From Sinorhizobium fredii USDA 257 (GTDB lineage Bacteria > Pseudomonadota > Alphaproteobacteria > Rhizobiales > Rhizobiaceae), in the NCBI RefSeq assembly GCF_000265205.3, contig NC_018000.1, forward strand, positions 310,001 through 374,000: a DNA stretch of 64,000 nt, read 5' to 3'. Positions 54,765 through 64,000 of this stretch are shown here, piece by piece. The position numbers and the translations under genes were made by a program. A model generated the notes under the pieces. It saw only the letters and a list, made by a program, of their open reading frames with translations. It was not told the DNA's origin and made no database searches. Position 1 is the stretch's first letter. Each line of letters starts with the position of its first letter.

Positions 54765-54801
54765 GCCGGACCGACGGAAGGGCGGGGCGCCAAGACAGGT
54801 T

Positions 54802-54827
54802 CACGCAAGGCCCGACTTCTAGTCTCC
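54802..54827 (+). promoter_or_regulatory. Class II flagellar promoter box, flgE
   Basis: CACGCAAG (54802-54809), 8 bases, TCTAGTCTCC (54818-54827), 27 bases before the flgE start. It matches the boxes before fliF, motA, flgB, the motB operon and flhA. Confidence 0.7.
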
Positions 54828-54854
54828 CACTGAAGCAGGAAACGAGGATCCTCT

Positions 54855-56069
54855 ATGAGTCTCTACGGTACCATGAGAACGGGTGTCTCTGGCATGAACG
54901 CCCAGGCCAATCGCCTCAGCACGGTGGCTGAAAACATTGCGAACTCCAGCACCGCCGGCTACAAGCGCGCATCAACCGAATTCTCCTCGATGATCCTGCC
55001 TTCGAGCAACGGCTCCTACAATTCCGGCGGCGTGGAGACCTCCGTGCGCTACTCGATTTCCGACCAGGGCTCGACGACCTACACGACATCGGCAAGCGAC
55101 CTGGCGATCGACGGCGACGGTTTCTTCATCGTTCAAGGCGCCAACGGCCAGGAGTACCTGACGCGCGCCGGCGCCTTCGTCCAGGATGACGCGGGCAATC
55201 TCGTCAACGCGGCCGGCTTCACCCTGATGGGCTATGAATACGAGGCCGGCGTCGACCCGACGGTTGTCGTCAATGGCTTCGACGGGCTGACCGAAGTCAA
55301 TCTCGCCTCGGAAGGCCTCACCGCAGCGGGTTCGACGGCGGGTTCGATGGGTGCCAACCTGCCGTCCGGGGCCGCGAACGGCGATGTGTCGACCACTTCG
55401 CTGATCGTCTATGACTCGCAGGGCAACACGCGAATCCTGGACTTCAACTACACGAAGGTCGCCGACAATCAGTGGGAGCTGGAGATCGTCGACCGGACGT
55501 CAGCCCTCTCCCTCGGAACTGCGACGCTGGACTTCGATTCGGCCGGCGCCTTGATCACTTCGCCGGCGACACTAACGCTGGACCCCACGGCGCTTAATCC
55601 GATTAGCGGCACCGGCGCCGAGCTCAACGCGATCACTATCGACTTCTCGGAGACGACGCAGCTTGGCACGTCCTTCACGCCGGATGGCGGCTCCATCGAC
55701 GGTAACGCGCCGAGCAAGGTTTCCGGCTATCAGATCGACACGGACGGCGTCGTCTACATCAAATACGCGAATGGCGAGCTCGAGCCGCGCTACCGCATCG
55801 CTCTGGCGAATGTCCAAAGCCCGGACAAGCTGGTTCCCGAGTCCGGCAACGTCTACTCGCAGGGCGTCGATTCCGGTGTCATCGTGACCGGCTTCGCCGG
55901 TTCCGGCAGCTTCGGCGAAATTCTTTCCGGCGCGCTTGAAAGCTCCAACGTCGATATCGCCGACGAACTGACCTCGATGATCGAATCGCAGCGCAACTAC
56001 ACGGCAAACTCCAAGGTCTTCCAGACCGGTTCGGAGTTGCTCGAAGTTCTCGTGAATCTGAAGCGGTAA
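54855..56069 (+). CDS. flgE: Flagellar hook protein FlgE
   Basis: A 404-residue hook subunit. The N-terminal TVAENIANSSTAGYKRASTEF and the C-terminal ALESSNVDIADELTSMIESQ match the family, with the intervening D1/D2 domains (SDLAIDGDGFFIVQGANGQE, then SLIVYDSQGNTRILDFNYTK). The start follows AAACGAGGATCCTCT. It opens the flgE-flgK-flgL-flaF-flbT-flgD-fliQ operon. Confidence 0.95.
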   Translation: MSLYGTMRTGVSGMNAQANRLSTVAENIANSSTAGYKRASTEFSSMILPSSNGSYNSGGVETSVRYSISDQGSTTYTTSASDLAIDGDGFFIVQGANGQEYLTRAGAFVQDDAGNLVNAAGFTLMGYEYEAGVDPTVVVNGFDGLTEVNLASEGLTAAGSTAGSMGANLPSGAANGDVSTTSLIVYDSQGNTRILDFNYTKVADNQWELEIVDRTSALSLGTATLDFDSAGALITSPATLTLDPTALNPISGTGAELNAITIDFSETTQLGTSFTPDGGSIDGNAPSKVSGYQIDTDGVVYIKYANGELEPRYRIALANVQSPDKLVPESGNVYSQGVDSGVIVTGFAGSGSFGEILSGALESSNVDIADELTSMIESQRNYTANSKVFQTGSELLEVLVNLKR

Positions 56070-56090
56070 TTCCAACAAGACGGTCCCAGC

Positions 56091-57521
56091 ATGTCGTTGT
56101 CCTCGGCAATCGCAATTGCGCAATCAGCATTCAGCACCACCGCCTCGCAAACGGCCACGGTGTCGAAGAACGTCGCCAATGCGAGCAACGCGGATTACTC
56201 GCGCCGCATGGCCATGCTGGGCACCACGTCCGACGGTGCGCAGATCGTCTCCATCTATCGGGCGCAGAACGAGGCTTTGCTCAAGCAGAACCTCACGAGC
56301 ATCTCGCAATCCTCGGCGCAGAGCAGCCTGCTCTCCGGGCTTGAACTGTTGAAATCGGCGCTCGGCGGCAACGACTACGAGACGGCGCCGTCGACCTATC
56401 TCTCCGCTTTCCGCAACAGCCTGCAGACCTTCGCCTCGACGCCGGGCAACTCGACGATCGCGGCGACCGTGGTCGCGGACGCTTCGGACCTCGCCAACTC
56501 GATCAGCACCACGGCGACCGCGGTCCAGGACCTGCGCCTCGATACCGACAAGCAGATCGCCGAAGAGGTCGACAACCTGAACGCGCTGCTTGCCAGCTTC
56601 GAAACCGTGAACAATGCGGTCAAGCAAGCGATGGCATCGGGCGCAGACGCCACGGCGGCGCTCGACGAGCGCGACAAGTTTTTGAAGCAGATTTCGGAGC
56701 TCGTCGGCATCTCCACCGTTACCAGGGCGGACAACGATACCGTCATCTACACCTCCGACGGCATAGTCCTCTTCGAGACGCAGGCCCGGCAGGTGACGTT
56801 CACGGCAACCTCGGCCTTCGATGCATCGACCACCGGCAACGCAATCTTCGTCGATGGCGTGTCGCTTTCAGCCGGAACCGGCGCCGACACCACCGCGCAG
56901 GGAAAGCTTGCGAGCCTTCTCCAGCTCCGCGACGACATCGCTCCGACGTTCCAGTCGCAACTCGACGAGATGGCCCGCGGTCTGGTCAGCCTCTTCCAGG
57001 AGGACGGCGGCCCCGGCCTCTTCACTTGGGCGGACGGAACGGTTCCCGCGGACGGCACGATCGAGCCCGGCATCGCGGCAAGCCTGAGCGTCAATGCCGC
57101 CGCGCAAGCCGATCCCTTCCTGCTCCGCGACGGCGGGTTCAACGGCCTTGTCTCCAACCCGGGCGGCGCCACGGATCCGAATTCCGGCTATACCGATCTC
57201 CTCGATGGCTTCATCACCGCCATGGACGGCGACATCAATTTCGACGCGGCGGCCGGGCTGGACAGCACCAGTTCGATCATGGAGTTCGCCGCCTCGTCGA
57301 TCGGCTGGTTCGAGCAGATCCGTAGCGCGGCCTCGACAGCCGACGACAACAAGACGGCTCTGTTGGCGCGGACGGAGGAGGCTCTGGGCAATGTGACCGG
57401 CGTCAGCATCGATGAAGAACTCTCGCTGCTGCTCGACCTCGAACAGTCCTACAAAGCATCTGCCAAGTTGATCAGTACCGTGGACGCCATGATGGCGTCT
57501 CTTCTGGAAGCCGTGAGGTAA
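56091..57521 (+). CDS. flgK: Hook-filament junction protein FlgK (HAP1)
   Basis: A 476-residue junction protein. The N-terminal TASQTATVSKNVANASNADYS and ELLKSALGGNDYETAPSTYL regions, LDERDKFLKQISELVGISTV, and the C-terminal SIDEELSLLLDLEQSYKASA identify it. It sits between hook and filament. It lies 21 bases after flgE and 2 bases before flgL. Confidence 0.93.
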   Translation: MSLSSAIAIAQSAFSTTASQTATVSKNVANASNADYSRRMAMLGTTSDGAQIVSIYRAQNEALLKQNLTSISQSSAQSSLLSGLELLKSALGGNDYETAPSTYLSAFRNSLQTFASTPGNSTIAATVVADASDLANSISTTATAVQDLRLDTDKQIAEEVDNLNALLASFETVNNAVKQAMASGADATAALDERDKFLKQISELVGISTVTRADNDTVIYTSDGIVLFETQARQVTFTATSAFDASTTGNAIFVDGVSLSAGTGADTTAQGKLASLLQLRDDIAPTFQSQLDEMARGLVSLFQEDGGPGLFTWADGTVPADGTIEPGIAASLSVNAAAQADPFLLRDGGFNGLVSNPGGATDPNSGYTDLLDGFITAMDGDINFDAAAGLDSTSSIMEFAASSIGWFEQIRSAASTADDNKTALLARTEEALGNVTGVSIDEELSLLLDLEQSYKASAKLISTVDAMMASLLEAVR

Positions 57522-57523
57522 TC

Positions 57524-58576
57524 ATGAAGACATCCTTCGTTTCTAACCTGGCGGTGCAGAATGCCATGCGCCTGACCATTCAGCAGGGCCAGGAGGAACT
57601 GCTGAAGCTTCAGACGGAGGTTTCGACCGGCCGGCACGCGGATGTCGGCCTCGAGCTTGGTTCCTCCACCGCGCGTTCCGTCAACCTGCAGCGCGAGCTT
57701 GCTCGATTGGAAACCCTGGTCGACACGAACTCCGTCGTCACGCAGAGGCTTGCATCCTCCCAGGAAGCCCTTGGAACGATGGCGGAGGCGGCCGAGCAGG
57801 TCCGCAATACGCTCGTCACCTTCAAGGGCAATGATTCCGTCGACCAGTTGTCTGTCCAGAAGACCGAGATCGAAAGCGCCATGTCGCTTTTCACCGCGTC
57901 AGCGAACACCTCCTTCAACGGCGAGTTCCTCTTTGCCGGCATCAACACCGATGTGAAGCCTTTCGAGGATTACGCGGCGTCTGGTTCGGCCGCGAAGACC
58001 ACCTTCGACGATGCGCTGGCGACCTACATGTCGGCAAACGGCATCTCTTCCATGAGCGACTTCGACCAGGCGCAGATGGAAGATTTCATCACCAATACGC
58101 TGGAGCCGCTCTACACCGACGACACGCAGTGGGCCACCGATTGGTCCGCGGCCTCGAGCCAGAACATGACGAGCCGCATCAGCACGTCCGAAGTCGTTCA
58201 GAGCTCGACCAACGCGACGACGACCGGTTTCCGGATGTTCGCCCTTGCCAGCGTCATCTCCTCGGAGCTCATGGACGAGGAGATCGGATCGGACGTTCGT
58301 GCCTATATCGGCGAGGCTTCGCTCGGCTATGTCGAGCAGGCGATCACGGGACTGACCGCCGAACGCAGCACGCTCGGCATCTCCGAAGCGCGCGTCGAAA
58401 AGGCCAACACCTCGCTCGAGGTTCAGATCAAGCTCATCAACACGCACATCACCGATCTCGAGGGCGTCGACACCTATGATGCGTCGACCCGGATGAACAC
58501 GCTGCTGACGCAGATGGAGACATCCTACACCCTCACCGGACGGATCCAGCAGTTGAGTTTGATAGATTTCCTCTGA
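57524..58576 (+). CDS. flgL: Hook-filament junction protein FlgL (HAP3)
   Basis: A 350-residue flagellin-like junction protein. The N-terminal SNLAVQNAMRLTIQQGQEEL and C-terminal LEGVDTYDASTRMNTLLTQM align with FlgL, with NTSFNGEFLFAGINTDVKPF characteristic of the middle. It completes the junction above FlgK. A 37-base gap separates it from flaF. Confidence 0.92.
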   Translation: MKTSFVSNLAVQNAMRLTIQQGQEELLKLQTEVSTGRHADVGLELGSSTARSVNLQRELARLETLVDTNSVVTQRLASSQEALGTMAEAAEQVRNTLVTFKGNDSVDQLSVQKTEIESAMSLFTASANTSFNGEFLFAGINTDVKPFEDYAASGSAAKTTFDDALATYMSANGISSMSDFDQAQMEDFITNTLEPLYTDDTQWATDWSAASSQNMTSRISTSEVVQSSTNATTTGFRMFALASVISSELMDEEIGSDVRAYIGEASLGYVEQAITGLTAERSTLGISEARVEKANTSLEVQIKLINTHITDLEGVDTYDASTRMNTLLTQMETSYTLTGRIQQLSLIDFL

Positions 58577-58613
58577 TGACAAGAGGATAAGGACAAGCAT
58601 GAAGGATGTCTGA

Positions 58614-59841
<1,228 letters not shown>

Positions 59842-59856
59842 TCGTCCTCACCGGTT

Positions 59857-59900
59857 GGAGCGGGAAAGAGGCGAAAACCGCACACAGTTCATCCCGCTCC
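59857..59900. repeat. Inverted repeat between flgD and fliQ
   Basis: GGAGCGGGA (59857-59865) and TCCCGCTCC (59892-59900) form a perfect 9-bp stem around 26 bases, just after flgD. The 188-base flgD-fliQ gap holds nothing else that I recognise. It may mark partial termination within the operon. Confidence 0.45.
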
Positions 59901-60029
59901 GGGCCTGCCGGGCCGCGTACGGGGTCCTCGCTTGACGCGCGCCGTTGATTGTTGAGAATCCTTTGAAGAATCACCCCTGAAGGTTCGCCGCTGCTTGTCC
60001 GCAGCCGGCAGAGATAGGACCGGACCAGA

Positions 60030-60296
60030 ATGAATGAGGCGGACGCCCTCGACATCGTGCAGGCCGCGATCTGGACCGTGATCGTCGCCTCGGGTCCTGC
60101 CGTTCTGGCTGCCATGGTGGTCGGCGTCGTCATCGCTTTCATTCAGGCGCTGACCCAGGTCCAGGAAATGACGCTGACCTTTGTGCCGAAGATCCTGGCG
60201 GTGATGGTCACGGCGGCGATCTCGGCGCCGTTCGTCGGTGCACAGATCTCCATCTTCACCGATATTGTCTTTTCAAGAATCCAGTCCGGGTTCTGA
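60030..60296 (+). CDS. fliQ: Flagellar export gate protein FliQ
   Basis: An 88-residue membrane protein with two helices (about 15-38 and 52-75). VASGPAVLAAMVVGVVIAFIQ and ALTQVQEMTLTFVPKI are diagnostic. Part of the FliPQR export channel. The start at 60030 follows AGGACCGGACCAGA. Confidence 0.95.
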   Translation: MNEADALDIVQAAIWTVIVASGPAVLAAMVVGVVIAFIQALTQVQEMTLTFVPKILAVMVTAAISAPFVGAQISIFTDIVFSRIQSGF

Positions 60297-60316
60297 GGAC
60301 TTTCCGATACCACCTT

Positions 60317-60344
60317 CGCGCAAGCTTGGGTCTCTAGATCTTCC
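60317..60344 (+). promoter_or_regulatory. Class II flagellar promoter box, flhA
   Basis: CGCGCAAG (60317-60324), 8 bases, TCTAGATCTTCC (60333-60344), 63 bases before flhA. It matches the boxes before fliF, motA, flgB, the motB operon and flgE. Confidence 0.68.
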
Positions 60345-60407
60345 GTCATAGTTTGGGGCAGCCTCTCGCGGTGTGCTGCCCGCCTCTCATGAAGAGACGG
60401 AAGAGAC

Positions 60408-62495
60408 ATGGCACAACAGGCGACGCTGACCATCCCGAAACTCGCACCGAAGAGCCGGGACGTCGGCTTTGCGCTCGGGATCGTAATGATCCTGTCGATC
60501 CTGTTCCTACCCATTCCTCCCTTCCTCATCGATTTCGGGCTGGCCTTCTCCATCGCCTTTTCGGTGCTGATCCTGATGGTTGCGCTCTGGATCCAGCGGC
60601 CGCTCGATTTCTCGTCCTTTCCGACGATCCTGCTGATCTCGACGATGACCCGCCTGGCGCTGAACATCGCCACGACGCGCGTCATTCTCTCCCACGGCCA
60701 TGAGGGGCATGACGCCGCCGGCGGCGTCATCTCGGGCTTTGCGAGCCTCGTCATGTCCGGCGACTTCGTCATCGGTCTGATCGTCTTCCTGATCCTCATT
60801 ACGGTGAACTTCATCGTCATCACCAAGGGTGCGACGCGTATCGCCGAGGTCGGCGCCCGCTTCACCCTCGATGCGATCCCCGGCAAGCAGATGTCGATCG
60901 ATGCCGACCTCTCGGCCGGCCTGATCGACGAGAAGGAGGCGCAGCGCCGCCGCCGCGAGCTCGAAGAGGAGAGCTCCTTCTTTGGCGCGATGGACGGTGC
61001 CTCGAAATTCGTGCGGGGCGATGCGATCGCCGGCCTGATCATCACGGCGATCAACGTCTTTGGCGGCATCATCATCGGCTATCTGCGCCACGACATGCCG
61101 ATCGGCGAGGCGGCCGATGTCTTCGTCAAGCTCTCGGTCGGCGACGGCCTCGTCTCGCAGATCCCGGCGCTGATTGTCTCGCTCGCCGCCGGCCTTCTCG
61201 TGTCACGCGGCGGCACCGCCGGCTCGACCGACCAAGCCGTCGTCGGCCAGCTGAGCGGTTACCCGCGGGCGCTGATGGTTGCGGCCGGCCTCATCGTCCT
61301 CCTCTCCGTGATGCCCGGCCTGCCCTTCGTGCCTTTCGCCGTACTCGGCGGCGGCATGGCCTTCCTGGGGTGGGCCATCCCGAGGCAGATCGAAGCCGCC
61401 AATGCCGAAAAGCGCGCTCAGGAGGCAGAGAAGGCGCAGCAGACGAAGGACAGCGACAGGGATTCCGTCAAATCGGTGCTGAAAACCGCGGAGATCGAGC
61501 TCCTGCTCGGCAAGCAGGTCTCCACCCGACTGCTCGGCGCGCATCAGGAGCTCGCCTTCCGCGTCGGCAAGATGCGCCGCAAGTTCGCCCTGCAATACGG
61601 GCTCGTCGTTCCGGAGATCAAGGTTTCCGACGACATCACCATTCCGGACAAGGCCTATCACATTCGCATTCATGGCACGACGATCGCCTCCAACACGGTG
61701 CGCGTCGGCGAAGTGCTGGTCGTTACCGGCGGCGGCCGCCGGCCGAGCGTGCCGGGCGACGAAATCCGTGAACCCGCCTTCGGCATGCCGGCGCTCTCCA
61801 TTCTGGAGACCTTTACGGAAGACCTGAAGCGCGAAGGCTTCCACCCGATCGACAACGTCTCGGTCGTGCTCACACATCTGAGCGAGGTGATCCGCAACAA
61901 TCTGCCGCAGCTTCTCTCCTACAAGGACGTGAAGGTGCTGATCGAGCGGCTCGATCCGGAATACCGCAAGCTCGCCGACGAGATCTGCACCTCGCACATG
62001 TCCTATTCCGGCCTGCAGGCGGTCCTCAAACTGCTGCTCGCCGAGCGCGTTTCGATCCGCAACCTGCACCTCATTCTCGAAGCCGTGGCGGAATTGGCGC
62101 CGCATGTCCGCAAGACCGAACAGATCGTCGAGCATGTGCGCGTGCGCATGTCGCAGCAACTCTGCGGCGACCTTGCCGAAAACGGCGTCCTGCGCGTCCT
62201 GAGGCTCGGCAGCAAGTGGGACATGGTCTTCCACCAGGCACTGAAGCGCGACGCCAAGGGCGAGATCGTCGAATTCGACATCGACCCGCGCCACCTCGAA
62301 GAATTCAGCGAGCAGGCGACGAAGGTTATTCGTGAACATCTCGATCGTGGCGTCCCCTTCGTGCTGGTAAGTTCGCCCGAATCCCGCTCATATGTACGCA
62401 TGATCATCGAACGCCTCTTCGCCACGCTGCCCGTGCTCTCCCATGTCGAGCTCGCCAAGGGCCTGGAAATCAAGATTATCGGCGCGCTCTCATGA
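60408..62495 (+). CDS. flhA: Flagellar export gate protein FlhA
   Basis: A 695-residue inner-membrane export protein. Eight membrane helices fill residues about 20-320, with the conserved FHIPEP-type region ([40 protein letters not shown]) and [20 protein letters not shown]. The large cytoplasmic domain (about 350-695) forms the nonameric docking ring for substrates and FliH-FliI. It overlaps fliR by four bases. Confidence 0.96.
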   Translation: MAQQATLTIPKLAPKSRDVGFALGIVMILSILFLPIPPFLIDFGLAFSIAFSVLILMVALWIQRPLDFSSFPTILLISTMTRLALNIATTRVILSHGHEGHDAAGGVISGFASLVMSGDFVIGLIVFLILITVNFIVITKGATRIAEVGARFTLDAIPGKQMSIDADLSAGLIDEKEAQRRRRELEEESSFFGAMDGASKFVRGDAIAGLIITAINVFGGIIIGYLRHDMPIGEAADVFVKLSVGDGLVSQIPALIVSLAAGLLVSRGGTAGSTDQAVVGQLSGYPRALMVAAGLIVLLSVMPGLPFVPFAVLGGGMAFLGWAIPRQIEAANAEKRAQEAEKAQQTKDSDRDSVKSVLKTAEIELLLGKQVSTRLLGAHQELAFRVGKMRRKFALQYGLVVPEIKVSDDITIPDKAYHIRIHGTTIASNTVRVGEVLVVTGGGRRPSVPGDEIREPAFGMPALSILETFTEDLKREGFHPIDNVSVVLTHLSEVIRNNLPQLLSYKDVKVLIERLDPEYRKLADEICTSHMSYSGLQAVLKLLLAERVSIRNLHLILEAVAELAPHVRKTEQIVEHVRVRMSQQLCGDLAENGVLRVLRLGSKWDMVFHQALKRDAKGEIVEFDIDPRHLEEFSEQATKVIREHLDRGVPFVLVSSPESRSYVRMIIERLFATLPVLSHVELAKGLEIKIIGALS

Positions 62496-63244
62496 TCACC
62501 GATCCCGAGGGCACGGTGCTGGCGCTGTTCGCGGCATTCTGCCGGATCGGCGCCTGCATCATGATCATGCCGGGATTTTCGACCGCGCGCGTCCCCATGC
62601 AGGTGCGCCTGTTCATCGCCGTCGCCCTCTCCATGGCCATCCTGCCGATCATGTGGGCGGACATCTATCCAGAGGTCGCGGGCAAGGGGCACACCTACAT
62701 CTATCTCATTGCGACGGAGACCGTCATCGGCGCCGTCATCGGCCTCGTGGCGCGCTACTACGTGCTCGGTCTGCAATTTGCCGGGACGGCGATCACCATG
62801 CTGATCGGCTTCAACTCGCCACCGGCGACCGACGTGCTCGAAGAGACGGCGGAAAACCAGCTCACCAGCATGATCAGCTTCGCCGGCCTGATGCTGCTCT
62901 TCATGCTCGACTTCCACCACGTGATCTTCGAGGCCATCGCGCAGTCCTATCGCGCGATGCCGATCGGCATCGGCTTCGATCCGCAGGGCATGCTGATAAC
63001 GCTCTCGAACTCGCTGGGACAGACCTTTCTGATCATGCTGCGCCTCGCGAGCCCCTTCATCATTTACGGTCTGCTCTTCAACGTCGCGATCGGCATGGTG
63101 AACAGGCTTGCTCCGCAGGTTCCGATCTATTTCATCTCCCAGCCCTACCTCATCATGGGCGGCCTGTTCCTGTTCTATCTTGGCGTAGCGGCGATGCTTC
63201 GCCTGTTCGCCGATGGCTTCGCCTCGGTGATGCAGGGCGGCTAG
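62492..63244 (+). CDS. fliR: Flagellar export gate protein FliR
   Basis: A 250-residue membrane protein with six helices. [39 protein letters not shown] and [19 protein letters not shown] fit FliR. It completes the FliPQR core. The start overlaps the flhA end (ATGA). Confidence 0.95.
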   Translation: MITDPEGTVLALFAAFCRIGACIMIMPGFSTARVPMQVRLFIAVALSMAILPIMWADIYPEVAGKGHTYIYLIATETVIGAVIGLVARYYVLGLQFAGTAITMLIGFNSPPATDVLEETAENQLTSMISFAGLMLLFMLDFHHVIFEAIAQSYRAMPIGIGFDPQGMLITLSNSLGQTFLIMLRLASPFIIYGLLFNVAIGMVNRLAPQVPIYFISQPYLIMGGLFLFYLGVAAMLRLFADGFASVMQGG

Positions 63245-63256
63245 GGAACGGATGCG

Positions 63257-63670
63257 ATGAAAGCGCGGTCGGAAAAATTGAAGCGGCTGGTCGACGTGCA
63301 GCGGCATCTCGAACGGATGGCCGAAAGCGAGCTTGCCGAGACGACGCGCCAGCGTGGCGTGCTCGCCGAGACGATCGACGTTGTTGTCGATGCAATGGGC
63401 TCGGCCCATCCCATGCATCGCGTTTTCTCCGGTCACTATGCAGCACAACTCGGGCGATTGGTGCAGAAGGACCAGATGCTGCTCGGCATCCAGCAGGTGC
63501 ATGAGGCGCGCATGCTGAAGGAGCGGGCGAAGGGCGATCGGCTGGAAGAGAGCATGCAGGAGGCGCGCCTGACGGAAGACCGCGAGGCGGACGACAATCA
63601 GGTGCTCGACCTCATCGACCAGCACGTCGCCGGTTACGCGCCAGCTTCCGGTAAGGTTGAGGGGCGATAG
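63257..63670 (+). CDS. FliJ-like coiled-coil protein
   Basis: A 137-residue, highly charged, all-helical protein (KLKRLVDVQRHLERMAESEL; AEETRQ-type heptads; MLGIQQVHEARMLKERAKGD). FliJ is a similar small antiparallel coiled coil that works with FliI and shuttles chaperones. No other fliJ is present in this complete flagellar region, and it sits directly after fliR. Sequence similarity to enteric FliJ is weak, so function is inferred from size, composition and place. The C-terminus ends in a short Ala/Pro/Ser tail. Confidence 0.6.
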   Translation: MKARSEKLKRLVDVQRHLERMAESELAETTRQRGVLAETIDVVVDAMGSAHPMHRVFSGHYAAQLGRLVQKDQMLLGIQQVHEARMLKERAKGDRLEESMQEARLTEDREADDNQVLDLIDQHVAGYAPASGKVEGR

Positions 63671-63769
63671 TGCGTCATCCGGACGGGCGACGAAGCAGTC
63701 CTCCGGTTCGCATTGATTGCGCTGCCTCGCGTGACAAGACGCCTGACAGCCGCCTCGAGAGGATCTGAC

Positions 63770-64000
63770 ATGGCTATTTCCCCGCCCAGCGATCTGGTGC
63801 TGGACGTCGTCCGCGCGGCCGATCCGGCGGAAGTTCAAGAGGCGCAGGCGCGGCTCAAGGCCAATCGCTCGGCCTTTCAAGCCACGAGTCTTGCAGAGAA
63901 CGGTAAAGGCTTTGCCGCTGCCGTTTCGGTGCTGAATTCCTCGGAAGGATCAACAGGCCTCGGCGACATCAGCAACCGCGTCGAGCCGAAGAAGGTGCCG
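63770..64000 (+). CDS. FlgJ-like rod-binding protein, 5' part (runs off window)
   Basis: The first 77 codons are present; the end lies beyond the window. The ATG at 63770 has AGAGGATCTGAC before it. The start (MAISPPSDLVLDVVRAADPA) and the early helix (VQEAQARLKANRSAF) are like rhizobial FlgJ-type proteins that stand at this place and consist of a rod-binding domain without muramidase. The conserved rod-binding core itself would follow beyond the visible part, so the call rests on position and length of leader. Confidence 0.55.
   Translation, partial: MAISPPSDLVLDVVRAADPAEVQEAQARLKANRSAFQATSLAENGKGFAAAVSVLNSSEGSTGLGDISNRVEPKKVP

Noticed and set aside
62003..63880. 625-codon open frame antisense to flhA/fliR and beyond
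   Set aside because: Crosses several good genes on the other strand and has shadow composition.

Overview
This window looks like a chromosomal segment of a fast-growing rhizobium of the Sinorhizobium/Ensifer group. Three things point there: high GC with strong third-position bias; the gene order rhaDI / rhaRSTPQUK followed directly by icpA-cheS-cheY1-A-W-R-B-Y2-D-cheT-fliF-visNR and then the whole flagellar region, which is the order I know from Sinorhizobium meliloti; and genes special to that motor system (cheS, cheT, visN, visR, rem, motC, motD/fliK, motE, four fla genes). The flagellins (302-320 residues) are shorter than I recall for S. meliloti (about 390-400), so a related species is more likely than S. 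meliloti itself.

Layout. 1-3.4 kb: the 3' end of a long octapeptide-repeat protein, a GlxA-type AraC regulator, a possible 28-residue membrane peptide, a YbaK-type deacylase, a short unknown protein and a GlsB/YeaQ membrane protein. 3.6-14.4 kb: L-rhamnose catabolism. rhaI and rhaD (aldolase/dehydrogenase fusion) run leftward. The DeoR-type rhaR, the ABC importer rhaSTPQ, the mutarotase rhaU and the kinase rhaK run rightward from a shared divergent promoter region. 15.1-25.6 kb: one long chemotaxis operon plus fliF. 26.5-28.0 kb: the master motility regulators visN/visR behind an unusually long AT-rich leader. 28.1-33.4 kb: a leftward operon motA-fliM-fliN-fliG-flhB-unknown. 33.6-43.4 kb: rightward DUF1217-flgF-fliI-unknown, then flgBC-fliE-flgG-flgA-flgI-motE-flgH-fliLP. 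43.7-48.3 kb: four tandem flagellin genes. 48.7-53.8 kb: a FliH-like gene, motB, motC, motD/fliK and a lytic transglycosylase. 54.1-54.8 kb: rem. 54.9-60.3 kb: flgE-flgK-flgL-flaF-flbT-flgD-fliQ. 60.4 kb to the end: flhA-fliR, a FliJ-like coiled-coil gene and the start of an flgJ-like gene.

How it works together. VisNR is expected to switch on rem. Rem then activates the basal-body, export and motor operons, and the flagellins and chemotaxis genes follow. The DNA supports at least two shared promoter classes. A CRCGCAAG-N8-YCTA(G) box lies before fliF, motA, flgB, the motB operon, flgE and flhA. A GCATGAYGCYG ... CCGG ... CCGGWATG arrangement lies before icpA and all four fla genes. The best leads for new biology are these two promoter motifs, the 28-octad repeat protein, a folded intergenic element between cheT and fliF, an IcpA globin-like sensor with Glu at the usual heme-ligand position, an FG-rich disordered FliN tail, and candidate divergent FliH and FliJ proteins. 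I saw no tRNA, rRNA, CRISPR array, insertion sequence or prophage.
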